Shown here in pieces: positions 44,081 through 54,769 of a DNA stretch of 64,000 nucleotides. The translations under genes were made by a program, and so were the position numbers. Within the stretch, counting starts at the first letter, position 1; the number at the start of each line of letters is the position of its first letter. The notes below the pieces were generated by a model. It was not told the DNA's origin. It was given only the letters and a program-made list of their open reading frames with translations, and made no database searches. Where the stretch lies: contig OY987303.1 of assembly GCA_963920635.1 (NCBI GenBank), forward strand, positions 42,779,223 through 42,843,222, given 5' to 3'. This DNA comes from Pseudeuparius sepicola. Taxonomy: Eukaryota > Arthropoda > Insecta > Coleoptera > Anthribidae.

Positions 44081-45986
44081 ATGAGGCGCCATTTCGGACT
44101 AAATTATTATTTTTGAAGATATAAATTTCTCTGGCTAATATATATTTTTTAATATGTTATTTATAGAAATTTGCGTGAATAATCTTTTTTTAGTCAAATT
44201 TATATATTACGCATTGCCCAAAAGAATATATTACAGTAAACGCAAAAAAAATATATCAAAACACGATATATTAATTTGATGCGCCAATATATAATAATTT
44301 AGGGTACCACTGGTCGTCACCAGAGGTCGCGCCGCGCATTCCTAAAGTGCACCGGCAACGCTGCAGCAGAAAGTGCAAAAGCCCGAAGTCGAAATATTTT
44401 TTTGTATATGATATTTATAGAAATTTGCGTGAATAATCTTTTTTTAGTCAAATTTATATATTACGCATCGCCCAAAAGTATATATTACAGTAAACGCAAA
44501 AAATATATCAAAACACGATATATTAATTTGATGCGCCAATATATAATAATTTAGGGTACCACTGGTCGTCACCAGAGGTCGCGCCGCGCATTCCTAAAGT
44601 GCACCGGCAACGCTGCAGCAGAAAGTGCAAAAGCCCGAAGTCGAAATATTTTTTTGTATATGATATTTATAGAAATTTGCGTGAATAATCTTTTTTTAGT
44701 CAAATTTATATATTACGCATCGCCCAAAAGTATATATTACAGTAAACGCAAAAAATATATCAAAACACGATATATTAATTTGGTGCGCCAATATATAATA
44801 ATTTGGGGTACCACCGGTCGTCACCAGAGGTCGCGCCGCGCATCCCTAAAGTGCACCGGTAACGCTGCAGCAGAAAGCGCAGAATGGTGTAAAACCAGGG
44901 ACTCTAAAATAAAAAGGGTCCCTGTGTAAAACCCACCCCCGATTTTCTTGAAATTTTGGCTAGATAGGTTCCTATCCCCTATTTTCGCCCGACGTTACAC
45001 CATTGGAATAGATTACCACTTCTTTTTCCATACGGCAGCGCTTATCCCCCCAAAAAGGAGGGAATACGCTCCTTATTGCAAAGATGCTTGAGAAAAATGT
45101 ACTTTCGACGGCTTCCGACGTAGACGTATCAATATCAAATGTTTACTTCCGCTTCGGACGTGTACGGAGTTAAATGTATAAGTCCAAAGAAGTCACGTGA
45201 CTCAATCCACCAATGAGAGTGCAAGACGTATACCGACTTTTATATACGTCGGACGTATAAATAAATAGCCACTTCCTACAACAAAACGAAGGCGAAACGA
45301 AAACGATCATGCGGGCGCGAAACTAATATGTAAGATGATTGTGGGGTTATACACCACAAAACATCAAATCCCAAACCTGACAAAGAAAAAGAACATCCAG
45401 TACGTCGGTAATCATAATCACTTCGACTTCGGGCTTCTGCGCTTTCTGCTGCAGCGTTACCGGTGCACTTTAGGGATGCGCCGCGCCCTCTGGTGACGAC
45501 CGGTGGTAAGCTAAATTATTATATACTGGCGCACCAAATTAATATATCGTGTTTTGATATATTTTTTTTGCGTTTACTGTAATAATATATACTTTTGGGC
45601 GATGCGTAATATATAAATTTGACGAAAAAAAGATTATTCGCGCAAATTTCTATAAATATCATATAAAAAAAATATTTCGACTTCGGGCTTCTGCCCTTTC
45701 TGCTGCAGCGTTGCCGGTGCACTTTAGGGATGCGCGGCGCGACCTCTGGTGACGACCAGTGGTACCCTAAATTATTATATATTGGCGCACCAAATTAATA
45801 TATCGTGTTTTGATATATTTTTTTGCGTTTACTGTAATATATTCTTTTGGGCGATGCGTAATATATAAATTTGACTAAAAAAAGATTATTCACGCAAATT
45901 TCTATAAATATCATATTAAAAAAATATATTAGCGCCAGAAATTTATATATTCAAAAATAATAATTTAGTCCGAAATGGCGCCTCAT
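44081..45986. mobile_element. Foldback-like element with tandem subrepeats in its arms
   Basis: The ends are inverted: ATGAGGCGCCATTTCGGACT at the left and its complement at the right (45967-45986). The left arm carries three direct units of about 250 bp (starting near 44160, 44409 and 44658). The right arm carries two units of the same family in reverse (45420-45935). Each unit has AATTTGCGTGAATAATC, an ATATATCAAAACACGATATA block and GGTACCACTGGTCGTCACC. The unique centre (44905-45415) holds no open frame of note. Tandem subrepeats within inverted arms recall Foldback elements. Confidence 0.82.
44905..45415. other. Unique centre of the foldback-like element
   Basis: No protein-coding frame. 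A promoter-like stretch with CCAAT near 45210 and TATAAATAAATA near 45256, plus repeats of GACGTATA (45226, 45253), is present. No transcript is predicted from sequence alone. Confidence 0.35.
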
Positions 45987-46060
45987 AGGATTTAGACATA
46001 GGACATGTTGCATGTTTTTGTTCCAAAATGATGCCTAGAATCCAAAAATGCAATAATATA

Positions 46061-46250
46061 CAGGGTGTTCCATTTGAGATAAGAAAGTTGATATCGACTT
46101 CCGGTATAACCGGAAGTGCCAGATTCACCAAAATATTTTTGTTGAGCAGCGCCCATCGGCATTGGTGAGGTGCCAAATTTTCAGAATTTTCCTACTTTTA
46201 GTTTTCCATATATAGATCGATGCAGTTCGTGGTGGGCCACCCTGTATTTT
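46061..46250. repeat. Short MITE with TACAGGGTG ends
   Basis: It begins TACAGGGTGTTCC and ends GGGCCACCCTGTA, inverted termini around about 190 bp of non-coding sequence. The same terminal motif occurs at 41139, 41281, 42595 (inverted), 43933 (inverted) and 47998 (inverted). Confidence 0.65.
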
Positions 46251-46479
46251 TATGGGGCGTTGAATGGAGACAGGTATCTAGATTTTCTATCGAATGTCCT
46301 GCCAATATTTTCAATAAAGCTATAAATAGGAAGACTAAGTCTGCAATGTAAACACATAGCGTTAAAATAAGGGCCGATTTGAGCCGACAAATAAAAACTT
46401 TGTCATTTTGGGCTCATGTACAAAGCGGTTTCAAAGTGCAGAAACTCATTCTCAGAGGCGCCATCCTCCTCCCGGATTT

Positions 46480-47115
46480 AATACGACCGCAAGAAACGGT
46501 GGTAAGTTGGAGTTCTCGAGTGTGCGGTAGAGAGACATAGATATTTTCGGGTGGTACAGTGGCCCCAGAAACCTGTCTCGGTCGAGACACGGCGTAAAAA
46601 TTCTTAAATAGCATCGTACGTAGGCGGCGAGACATTTGAGTGGGAAGGAAGAGAAAGGTCCGATTAAGAGATTTAACACTTTTTGGATTCCTAATGAGGT
46701 AATTTTGAGACATATTCAACTTTTCCCTGGCAAATCGGATCGTTTTATGTGTCGTTCTCTCATTCCGAAAAATGTTGAAAAATTGCTCTTTTTGCCGAGC
46801 CCTAGCGATTTAATTTCGGCTTGGGGCTCTGGGAACGGCGTCAAGACCTTTGCCAAAGTCTTCCGGTGAGGGTCAGAGGCTTTCCATGCCCAAAAAAAAA
46901 ACGAGAAACGACAAAAAACACACAATATTTAACAGTACTTCCAGAGGCTTTTCCAACGGAAACGGGTATAAGTTTTCTTCAACTTTCAATCTTGACGGGC
47001 CGGAGCGAGGCACACGGGAATAAAAGGCCTGCAGCCATCCCCTCTCATCAGCTGCAAGGTTACGTCGAACGCCTTGTTCACGCTCTCAAGTCGAGGCGCA
47101 ATGAGCCACACGGCT
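46480..47115. repeat. Diverged relative of the 23223-24179 DNA transposon
   Basis: 46850-46975 aligns with 23590-23720 (GAGAAACGACAAAAAAC against GAGAAATGAGAAAAAAC, then AACAGT and TTTTCC blocks). 47066-47085 (GTTACGTCGAACGCC) resembles the right end near 24125. Exact borders are not visible. Confidence 0.5.
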
Positions 47116-47119
47116 GACG

Positions 47120-48640
47120 GCACAGTATTAATGCATATACAGCTTGAAATCGTCATTATGTATAGTTATCCTTTCGTATGTACCTAATGTTAAAGTGAAT
47201 TCAGTTAAGACCATATATCATCATTTAATTGAAAAAAGGGGAGCAGTACGTAATTGCAGATGTGTTAAAGAACAGAAAATTTGTCTCAAAATTCTGCAAA
47301 ATACGTCTCTTAACAGAAGGAAATTGTTCTTACGGTGCATCCTATCATCAGTTAATTGTAAAATGTTTGGCTACATTGACAAACATAATATCTCAATAAA
47401 TATCGAAAGATTCAAAATGATAGAATAATGGCGCAAAAGGCTGATAGAAAACTAAAGAAATTAGCGAGTAAGTGATATTTCTTATTTTAATTCGTTATAT
47501 TATTTTTATTTCTACGTACTTCATTGATCAAGCAATTAGCCTATAAGTGTTTTTTTATTTTCATTAATAAAAAGATAAATGTTCATATTGTTGCTTGTTG
47601 CATGAGATCTTTATGCAGTTTTCGTTTCCTTAACATTTCATTACTATCTCACTTTTATTTTTGTAGTAAAAACCGGCCTTTGAGATTATGGGGAACCATA
47701 TGGGCAAAAAATATTACTTTTCCAGTGGCGTACCTTTTTTTCATTAAACTTTTGACCTCTGCGTCTCTGGCACAGGTGAAAGTAGACAGGTCCAATTATT
47801 TTTAATGTATAGTACTTAATGTGTGTCTAAACTATACCAAATATATAACTGTCTTCCGTTAGGAGAAATTACAAAAAACTTGAAAAAAAAGAACTCTGAC
47901 GCCCTGTATAGCGAACAATTTCGATCAGGTTTATATGAAAAAATGTACTAAGTGTGACGTTTTATATGGACTCTTGAAGTTTTAGGTATACAAGTTGGAC
48001 CACCCTGTATATAAAGCCGTTGATGGGTGGTTGAAGTCTCAAGTTTAACTCAGATGCGGTCCCAAGAGGGGGGCAACGGGGCCTGCCCCCCCCCCCGCTT
48101 AATGTTTTATTTTTTAATAAATAAAGACTATTATTCTGTTTGCAATTTTTTGTTTGCGACCCCTATAAGTCGAGCTCAACTTTATTGGACTATTGTAAAA
48201 AAATACACCGCGGCATGATCTGTCTTAAAGAGGAGATAACTTTGACGTATTTTTTACATCTGAAAATGCTCTTTTTGATACTTAATGAATTGCGTTATTT
48301 TCAGAAACATCTAACTGGTTACATTATACCAACCTCTATTATCCAAAAGGATCTCGTACGTGTTATTACAGAGCGGTTTACCCCCACTATGGGGACCTGC
48401 AACGACTCCACCCCTACGCAGGGTGCCCCAATGCATTTCCAGATAAATAGGACAGATAAAGAGCGGACTTCGGCGGCGTGTAGCCGCAATTAACTCGTGA
48501 CTTCTATGATGAATTTGAGATTTGAGGGTAAGGTGTGGTAAATATAATGGGTTGAGTCATTGATATTTTATAACCAAACTGAAGTTCGCTTTCGTATTTT
48601 TATCGATTTAAAGATTATTTGTCAGATGGCATAATTTTTC
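47120..48640. other. No gene recognised
   Basis: AT-rich sequence with short open frames only. CGCCCTGTATAG near 47901 and CCACCCTGTATA near 48000 resemble TACAGGGTG ends, and a 10-base C run lies at about 48089. Confidence 0.5.
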
Positions 48641-48705
48641 AAGGCGAAAGATTTTAATATGAATTGGATGTTTTATCCTGTCAACGAAGGTAAATTTGTT
48701 AATAC

Positions 48706-49224
48706 TGTACTGAACCTCAACAATCACAGTCCAAACTCGTTGTCTTGGTTACCACCTTTATTGTTTAACCTTCACAAATCACAAATAAACTTGTCAGATA
48801 CTGTCAATGACCAAGAATACTCTATCAGCTCCAAAAATCGCACTAAAATCGCATTATAACCTTCCATTTCCCTCAGGCTGAAATTCCAGGGCTTATATAT
48901 TCACATGGAAGCTTGGTGACTACTCTAGAATATTCCTGGCCAATGACACATGCACAAATCAAAGTTCTAGCAAATTTCTTGAAACTGATGGAAGCTGTAC
49001 AGAGAAAAACAATGGAAACTAAAAGGAAATGGGGCCCTGGGGGGGCCTCAGGCCAACAAAGATGCGACGGAAAATGCCTCTAAATTAATCATAAAAATTA
49101 TAAAACTGTAAGTAGAATACCCAAACTTAAAATTTAACTGCTAAATCTTTGAGTAAGTTAGAAAACAGTGCAGACATGCTCATTGAAAGCTGATATAACA
49201 ACTTTATAGACATTTTTCGTTACA
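48706..49224 (-). repeat. 3' LTR of G4
   Basis: 519 bp. On the plus strand it begins TGTACTGAACC and ends TTCGTTACA, so in sense it starts TGTAACG. Compared with 52810-53325 there are substitutions and small length differences. Confidence 0.92.
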
Positions 49225-49229
49225 ATTCC

Positions 49230-51800
49230 CCCCTGTACATTTGATCGTGCCGATCAATTTATGACGATATTTTCTATCTTTTTCTATCTTCATCTTTGCT
49301 GTTGGGCTACGACTTATACGATAAACGACATTATTAATTAATCTTGTTTTGTTCGCTTGGGCTTGTATAACCACACTTTGTCACCCACATTAAATTTAAC
49401 ACTGGTTGCTTTCAGATCGTTGCGGATCTTCATCCTGTCACTTTCTAGATGCAACTTCTGGCCGACATTTTCATGCACCAACTGGAGACGCTCTCTCAGG
49501 TGACTCATGTAGTCATCATTAGATTCTGGATTTCTGGTCGGCCGGTTATGATGTCGATAGGGTGCCTTAGATTGTCTCTGAAAATAATCTTAGCTGGAGA
49601 ATTTCCTGTCGCTTTATGCACAGCGGAACGGTAGGACAATAGAAAAGGTGGTATGCATGTGTCCCAATTACTTTGTTTCTGATTCACTACTATCTTCAGG
49701 TACGTTTCTAAAGTCTTATTGAACCGTTCCACCATACCATCAGACTGGGGGTGCAGGGGGGTTGTTCTTGTCTTGGAAATCCCTAGCAGGCGGCACACAT
49801 TTTGGAATACCTCCGACTCAAAATTGTGGCCCCGATCGGAGTGTGGTTCTTTTGGGACACCAAAACGACATATCCAATTTTGAAACAGGACCTCTGCCAG
49901 TCTGCCACTGTGGTGGCCTCTTGGTTGGGGATTGGATAAACTTCTGGCCATTTGCTGAAGTAGTCCATGACGACTAACACATAACGGTTGCCAGATTCGC
50001 TGGTTGGGAACGGTCCCGCTACGTCTATGGCGATCCTTTCAAAAGGAGCTCCGACCAGGTATTGCATCATTTTACCCCTGTTCCTAGTTGTTGGTCCTTT
50101 CGCCAAAGCACATTCTTCAACATCTTTTCGAGAGTTTACCCAGTAAAACCTCTCTCCAACTTTATTCAAGGTCTTACTAATTCCAAAGTGTCCACCTTCA
50201 ACTCCTTCATGCACGGCTTTCAGGACCTCCGACACTCTCTTGGGAAGTACTGTCAGAAATAGCTTTTTTTCCATCTGGACTTTCCCAAACTCTCTTTAGT
50301 ACACCATCTTTAATTACTAACGAGTCTCATTGCGGCCAGTATGCCTTCAATTCTGGTGATTTGTCCTTAACATCTTTCCATTCAGGTTTGGGTATATGTC
50401 TCAATTTTAGGTCAAATATTATACCGAATATGGGATCTTCGCTTTGCTCTCTGGCGATGACTTCCGAATCCCAATTTTCAGGTCCACGGACAGTAGTTCG
50501 TTTACAAAAATTAGGTCTGGGTTTTCTCTTAATTCCTGTCGACTACAGTGATGAGATTCTTCATTACATGGTCTTCTTGACAATGCATCAGCATGCTTAT
50601 GGTTGTCCCCTTTGCGGTGTTCCACTTTGAAGTCATATTCCTGCAGCCTTTGAAGCCATCTTGCCACTTGTCCTTCTGGGTTCTTGAACTGGAATAGCCA
50701 TTTTAGTGATGCGTAATCTGTTCTTAATATGAAAGGTTGGCCATATAAATACTTGTGGAAATGTTCAACGGCCTTGACCACTGCTAGCAGTTCCCTTCTT
50801 GTCACGCAGTAGTTTCTCTCTGGCTTTGGCAGAGTTTTACTGAAGTAGGCAATAACTTCTTCTTGCCTTTCTTGCTCCTGGGACAGCACTGCTCCAACAC
50901 CAAAGTTGCTGGCATCTGTATCCACGATGAATGTCTTTCCAGGAACGGGAAACGTCAAAATGGGTGAAGAAGATAAAGCTTTATTCAAGGTCTGAAATGA
51001 TTCTTCACAATTTGAGGTCCACATATAATCGATCCCATCCTCTGTGAGCTTATGAAGCGGCCTGGCTATGTGTGAAAAGTTTAGGACGAATCTTCTATAA
51101 TTGGTGCACAGGCACAGGAAGCTCCTTAGTTCCTGTTTATCTTTTGGTCGCGGCCAATTTTCAATTGATTATCTCTTCTGGGTCTGTTTTAACTCCTTGC
51201 TCTGAAATTACTTGCCCCAAATACCTAACTTCCTGCTTGAAGAAACAGCATTTCTTCGAGCTTAGTTTTAGGTTAGCTTCTCGTAACTTCTGGAATACCT
51301 CTCGGACATTATTCAAGTGATCTTCAAATGTTCGTACCAAAATAATGACATCATCCAAATATACTAGATAGGTTTTCCATGTCATACCTCTTAGCACAGA
51401 CTCCATGAGCCTCTCAAAGGTTGTTGGTGCATTACGGAGGCCAGATAGCATAACATTAAATTGCCATAAACCTGTACCAGTAGAAAATGCAGTTTTCTCT
51501 ATCTTGAGTGTGCATTTCGACTTGCCATCTTCAAGTCCAACGTGGAAAACCATTTAGAACCAGATAGAGTGTCTAAAGTGTCATCTATTCTGGGTAGAGG
51601 GTAGTCTGTCCTTCTTGGTGACATCATTTAACCGTCGATAGTCTACACAAAACCTCATAGAACCATCCTTCTTCTTCACTAAGACAACTGGAGAAGTCAA
51701 TGGGCTCTGTGACGGTTCAATGATTCTCTGTTTTTTCATTTCCTTCAACATACCTGAGACTTCTTCTTGCTTAGCAAGGGGTATCCCTCGAGGATCCTGT
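49230..51800 (-). pseudogene. pol: Pol of G4 (RT, RNase H, integrase), frameshifted
   Basis: Reading from high to low coordinates, the RT N-terminus ([22 protein letters not shown] near 51700) is followed by a stop/frameshift region near 51550-51620. The core follows with SGLRNAPTTFERLM (near 51430) and YLVYLDD (near 51360). RNase H lies at about 51024-50600 (FIVDTDASNFG, LRTDYASLKWLF, KHADALSRR). Integrase begins near 50240 with the HHCC region (GVEGGHFGISKTL) and shows IDVAGPFPTS (first Asp, near 50020), a frameshift near 49910, then HSDRGHNF (second Asp) and DGMVERFNKTL (Glu, near 49735). A C-terminal GDKVWLYKP motif is near 49370. Protease is absent: gag capsid sequence runs directly into RT. 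Confidence 0.88.
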
Positions 51801-52767
51801 TTGATTGGGGGGCTCTGATATTTTTGTGGCCGGCTAGCCGAAGTGCTTGGCTAGTCTCGCTGTCACGCACGCCATCTATGAAGCCGCTTACCGTAACTTG
51901 TTCCCGGAATTCGACTGGGGCCGATGGATAGGCCAGATTTACCAGGCGGGCAATGTCGGCAGGGTCTCATCGGTGCTTTGTCGTCGACCTTTCAGTTGCG
52001 CCTGGTATACCTGTTGCAGATGGGCTTCTCCATATCGCATTTCAAGTGCTCTAACTAGAAAACTATAATCATGCTGAGCGTCGGCCGGTATCGTTCGCAA
52101 CACTTCGGTGGCCTCACCTCGTAGACATAACTTCAAATTCCGGGCTTTCTCTTCTCCTGCCCAGAAGTTTCCTTCGGTAGCAGCCTCAAACTGGTTAAGG
52201 TAAGTGCTCCATGCCACTTTTCCATCAAACTTTGGAGGCTTCATTTTCATAGAGGATGTGGTCATGCCTGCTTCTAATTTTGATACACCCTGTAGCGTAA
52301 GCTGATTCATCCTCGCCTCCAGCTGTTCCATTCTTCCTTCACTGTTAAATCTCGTTTTTATTTTGTCCAGTTCGGTTTGTACTTCCATCTTAATTTATGT
52401 CTTCATTTGGGTTATTTCTTCTTCAGCAACTTCTTCAGAGTTGGTAATTTTCTTCTGTAATTCAATTTGAATCTCTTCTAATTTCATTTTGATTTCATCA
52501 GTTTTTCTTGTTTCGTGTCTTCTTCTTCCCTCTTGCGCCCTTCTTCTTCTTTTTCTTCTTCCCTCTTGCGCCTTTCTTCTTCTTTTTCTTCTTTCCTCTT
52601 GCGCCTTTCTCCTTCTTTTCCTTCTTCTCTCTTGCGCTTTTATTTTTCTTTCTCTTCGTGTTTCTTTTCTCTTTCTTCATATTTCTTCTCCATTTCATCA
52701 AATTTCTTCATAAACATTTCCATCAACTTTTCCATTTCCATTGCGGTTTGTTTTCTCGTTGTGGGCA
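51800..52767 (-). pseudogene. gag: Gag of G4, truncated
   Basis: A start at 52767 opens with a Met/Glu/Lys-rich region (EMEKLMEMFMKKFDEMEKK), then a stop near 52650 and a Lys/Glu repeat region. A second long frame (52388-51939) gives the capsid region: MNQLTLQGVSKLEAG, KPPKFDGKVAWSTYLNQFEAA and LRGEATEVLRTI. After a frameshift the capsid end ([27 protein letters not shown]) is readable to about 51830. The zinc knuckle and protease expected next are missing, so a deletion joins capsid to RT. The coiled-coil-like charged N-terminus is common in this gypsy group. Confidence 0.8.
52531..52640 (-). repeat. 33 bp minisatellite inside G4 gag
   Basis: TCTTGCGCC recurs at 52531, 52564, 52597 and 52630, exactly 33 bases apart. 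On the minus strand the unit is 11 codons of Arg/Lys/Glu-rich sequence, so copy number could change without changing the frame. Confidence 0.88.
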
Positions 52768-52790
52768 TTCACCTCGGGGTCCTCTTAAAA

Positions 52791-52807
52791 TCCCACTTCT
52801 GACACCA
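52791..52807 (-). other. Primer-binding site of G4 (tRNA-Leu)
   Basis: The minus strand reads TGGTGTCAGAAGTGGGA two bases after the 5' LTR, the same 17-mer as in E3. Confidence 0.88.
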
Positions 52808-52809
52808 AA

Positions 52810-53325
52810 TGTACTGAATCTCAACAATCACAGTCCAAACTGGTTATCTTGGTTACCACCTTTATTGTTTAACCTTCACAAATCACAAATAAACTTGTCA
52901 GATACTGTCACTGACCAAGAATACTCTATCAGCTCCAAAAATCGCACTAAAATCGCCTTATACCCTTCCCCTTCCCTCAGGCCCAAATCCCTGGGCTTAT
53001 ATATTCAAATGGAAACCTGGAGACTACTCTGGAATATTCCTGGCCAATGACAGATGCACAAATCAAAGTTCTAGCAAACTTCTAGAAACTGATGGAAGCT
53101 CTACAGAGAAAAATAATGGAAACTAAAAGGAAATGGGGCCCTGGGGCCTCAGGCCAACAAAGATGCGACGGAAAATGCCTCTAAATTAATTATAAAAATT
53201 ATAAAACTGTAAGTAGAATACCCAAACTTAATATTTATCTGCTTAATCTTTGAGTAGGTTAGAAAACAGTGCAGACATGTTCATTGAAAGCTGATATAAC
53301 AACTTTAGAGGCAGTTTTCGTTACA
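52810..53325 (-). repeat. 5' LTR of G4
   Basis: 516 bp. It lies next to the primer site and is followed on the plus strand by the ATAC target duplication. Confidence 0.92.
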
Positions 53326-53329
53326 ATAC

Positions 53330-53980
53330 GTTTTATTTTTCTGGCAAACCTTCAAATCACTAAAGGTTCGCAACAATTTTACACAATTATAAAATTATTT
53401 GGAAATGTTGATTTGAATGTCGATTAAGTTCGTTTCGCAATAATATTTTCAATGAGAAATCATCAGAAAATCATCTGTCACAAAGACTAAAACTCCTACT
53501 TGAAATATCATAATATAGTTGCCTTTCCACTGTTCAAATTTTGTTTAATGTATTGATATTTTTTTAAGATTTTCATTAACATTGAACTTGGACTAAACAA
53601 AACTTTAGGTTGGAATGGTTGGCTCTAGTTCAAGTTGTTGCATTAACGAATCACTTTCAATATGTGTGATCCAAAAAAGTAGGTTAATTCATTGACCACA
53701 GATTTTTGAGGTAAAATAATATGACATGTCTTATATCCTACTTTTCATTTATTATATTATACTTTTACATTTTTTAGATCCAGTGTTTATTTTATACAAT
53801 TTCTTGACTCCTGTAAAATATTTCTTTAAAATATTGCAAGATATTGCAACTTATTTGAAATTTGTCGGGACTTTTTTGTTTGTTTTAGGCCTAGCAGCTG
53901 TAAAAAGAAATTTCTGTTTTTAAAAATATTAAGCTCAAATTTGGTACGATTTTCTCCTAAACATAACTTTGTAATTTGCA
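53330..53980. other. No gene recognised
   Basis: AT-rich sequence with short hydrophobic open frames only. Confidence 0.5.
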
Positions 53981-54084
53981 AAAAAAGAAATGGCTTGTGG
54001 CATATGGGACAAAATGCTTTGGTAATTGGCATCACCAAACTAGTTTCCAATATCTAATGGAAATTATGTATGGGTCTTTCGGAG

Positions 54085-54150
54085 GTGTGCAGACCACGAC
54101 AGGTACCTGTTTCGGGCTTGTTGGGCCTCATCAGGCAGACGTAGCGCACC
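54085..54150 (-). ncRNA. Hammerhead ribozyme motif, type I, copy 1
   Basis: On the minus strand: CTGATGA, a stem II region (GGCCCAACAAGCCC, slightly imperfect), CGAAAC, a self-complementary stem III (ACAGGTACCTGT) and the cleavage triplet GTC. Stem I can form from CTGC/GTGG plus an outer GTGC/GCAC. The core bases needed for cleavage are all present. Confidence 0.78.
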
Positions 54151-54610
54151 TCACCGAAAAACCAGATTACGTTGGCTAAGTAGAATAGGAAATAGTATAA
54201 TGCGGTGAGCATTTACCATCCAACGCCATCTAGCTGGTACTGCCAAAACCAAAGCAATGTGAGTGTGTATATATCGACCGGTCGATCGACATATAAAAAG
54301 AACTGGGCAAACCGGCGCGGTGCGGTGGAAACACCAGAAGAAGCATACATACGGGGAGCCAAGAAACTCGTTTGATTCATCACCGAGTATCTTCTAATAT
54401 ATAGAAATCAACAAGGATCGAATCGTGAGTTTCAATCCTCGTGTGCTTACGTCTATAGCCAAACGATGATTAAACAAAATGAATATTTACTGTCCCCATT
54501 ATAATTTTAAAAGAAATGGCTTGTGGCATATGGGACAAAATGCTTTGGTAATTGGCAAAACCAAACTAGTTTCCAATATCTAATGGAAATTATGTATGGG
54601 GCTTTCGGAA

Positions 54611-54676
54611 GTGTGCAGACCACGACAGGTACCTGTTTCGGGCTTGTTGGCCCTCATCAGGCAGACGTAGCGCACC
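54611..54676 (-). ncRNA. Hammerhead ribozyme motif, type I, copy 2
   Basis: The same as copy 1, but stem II is perfect: GGGC-CAACAA-GCCC between CTGATGA and GAAAC. Stem III is the palindrome ACAGGTACCTGT and cleavage would follow GTC. The very short stem III suggests activity as a dimer, as in Penelope-like and retrozyme hammerheads. Confidence 0.82.
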
Positions 54677-54724
54677 TCAACCGAAAGACCCACACACGTT
54701 GGCTAAGTGTGTGCCAAGCTAGTA

Positions 54725-54769
54725 ACCGCATACACGTGTTTCGTGCTATTTGCCAATCATCAGTACGGT
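54725..54769 (-). ncRNA. Hammerhead-like motif, second type, copy 1
   Basis: The minus strand reads ACCGTA-CTGATGA-(14 bases)-GAA-ACACGTGT-A-TGCGGT. ACCGTA pairs with TGCGGT over 6 bp (stem I), ACACGTGT is self-complementary (stem III) and the cleavage triplet would be GTA. Stem II is weak. Confidence 0.68.

Larger units (their letters stand above)
48706..53325 (-). mobile_element. G4: Ty3/gypsy element without env, minus strand
   Basis: Two LTRs (48706-49224 and 52810-53325) in direct orientation flank gag and pol on the minus strand. The target duplication is ATAC (48702-48705 and 53326-53329). The primer site is next to the right-hand LTR (the 5' LTR in sense). The polypurine tract (minus strand ACAGGGGGG, 49228-49236) lies next to the left-hand LTR. 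There is no env. Internal deletions and frameshifts make it defective. The two LTRs differ at many positions, so it is older than E3. Confidence 0.93.
53986..54720 (-). repeat. Pair of direct repeats of about 205 bp, each with a hammerhead motif
   Basis: 53986-54190 and 54514-54718 match closely (GGCTTGTGGCATATGGGACA through CGTTGGCTAAGT) and lie 528 bp apart. The 320 bp between them is unique. Two directly repeated ribozyme-bearing ends around a short body is the plan of retrozymes and of Penelope-like terminal repeats. Confidence 0.8.

Noticed and set aside
46414..46925. Minus-strand frames of 69-101 codons
   Set aside because: No domain was seen, and the region aligns at the DNA level with a non-coding transposon interior at 23590.
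52498..53050. Plus-strand Phe/Ser/Leu-rich open frames
   Set aside because: They are the complement of the Lys/Glu-rich minisatellite in G4 gag.
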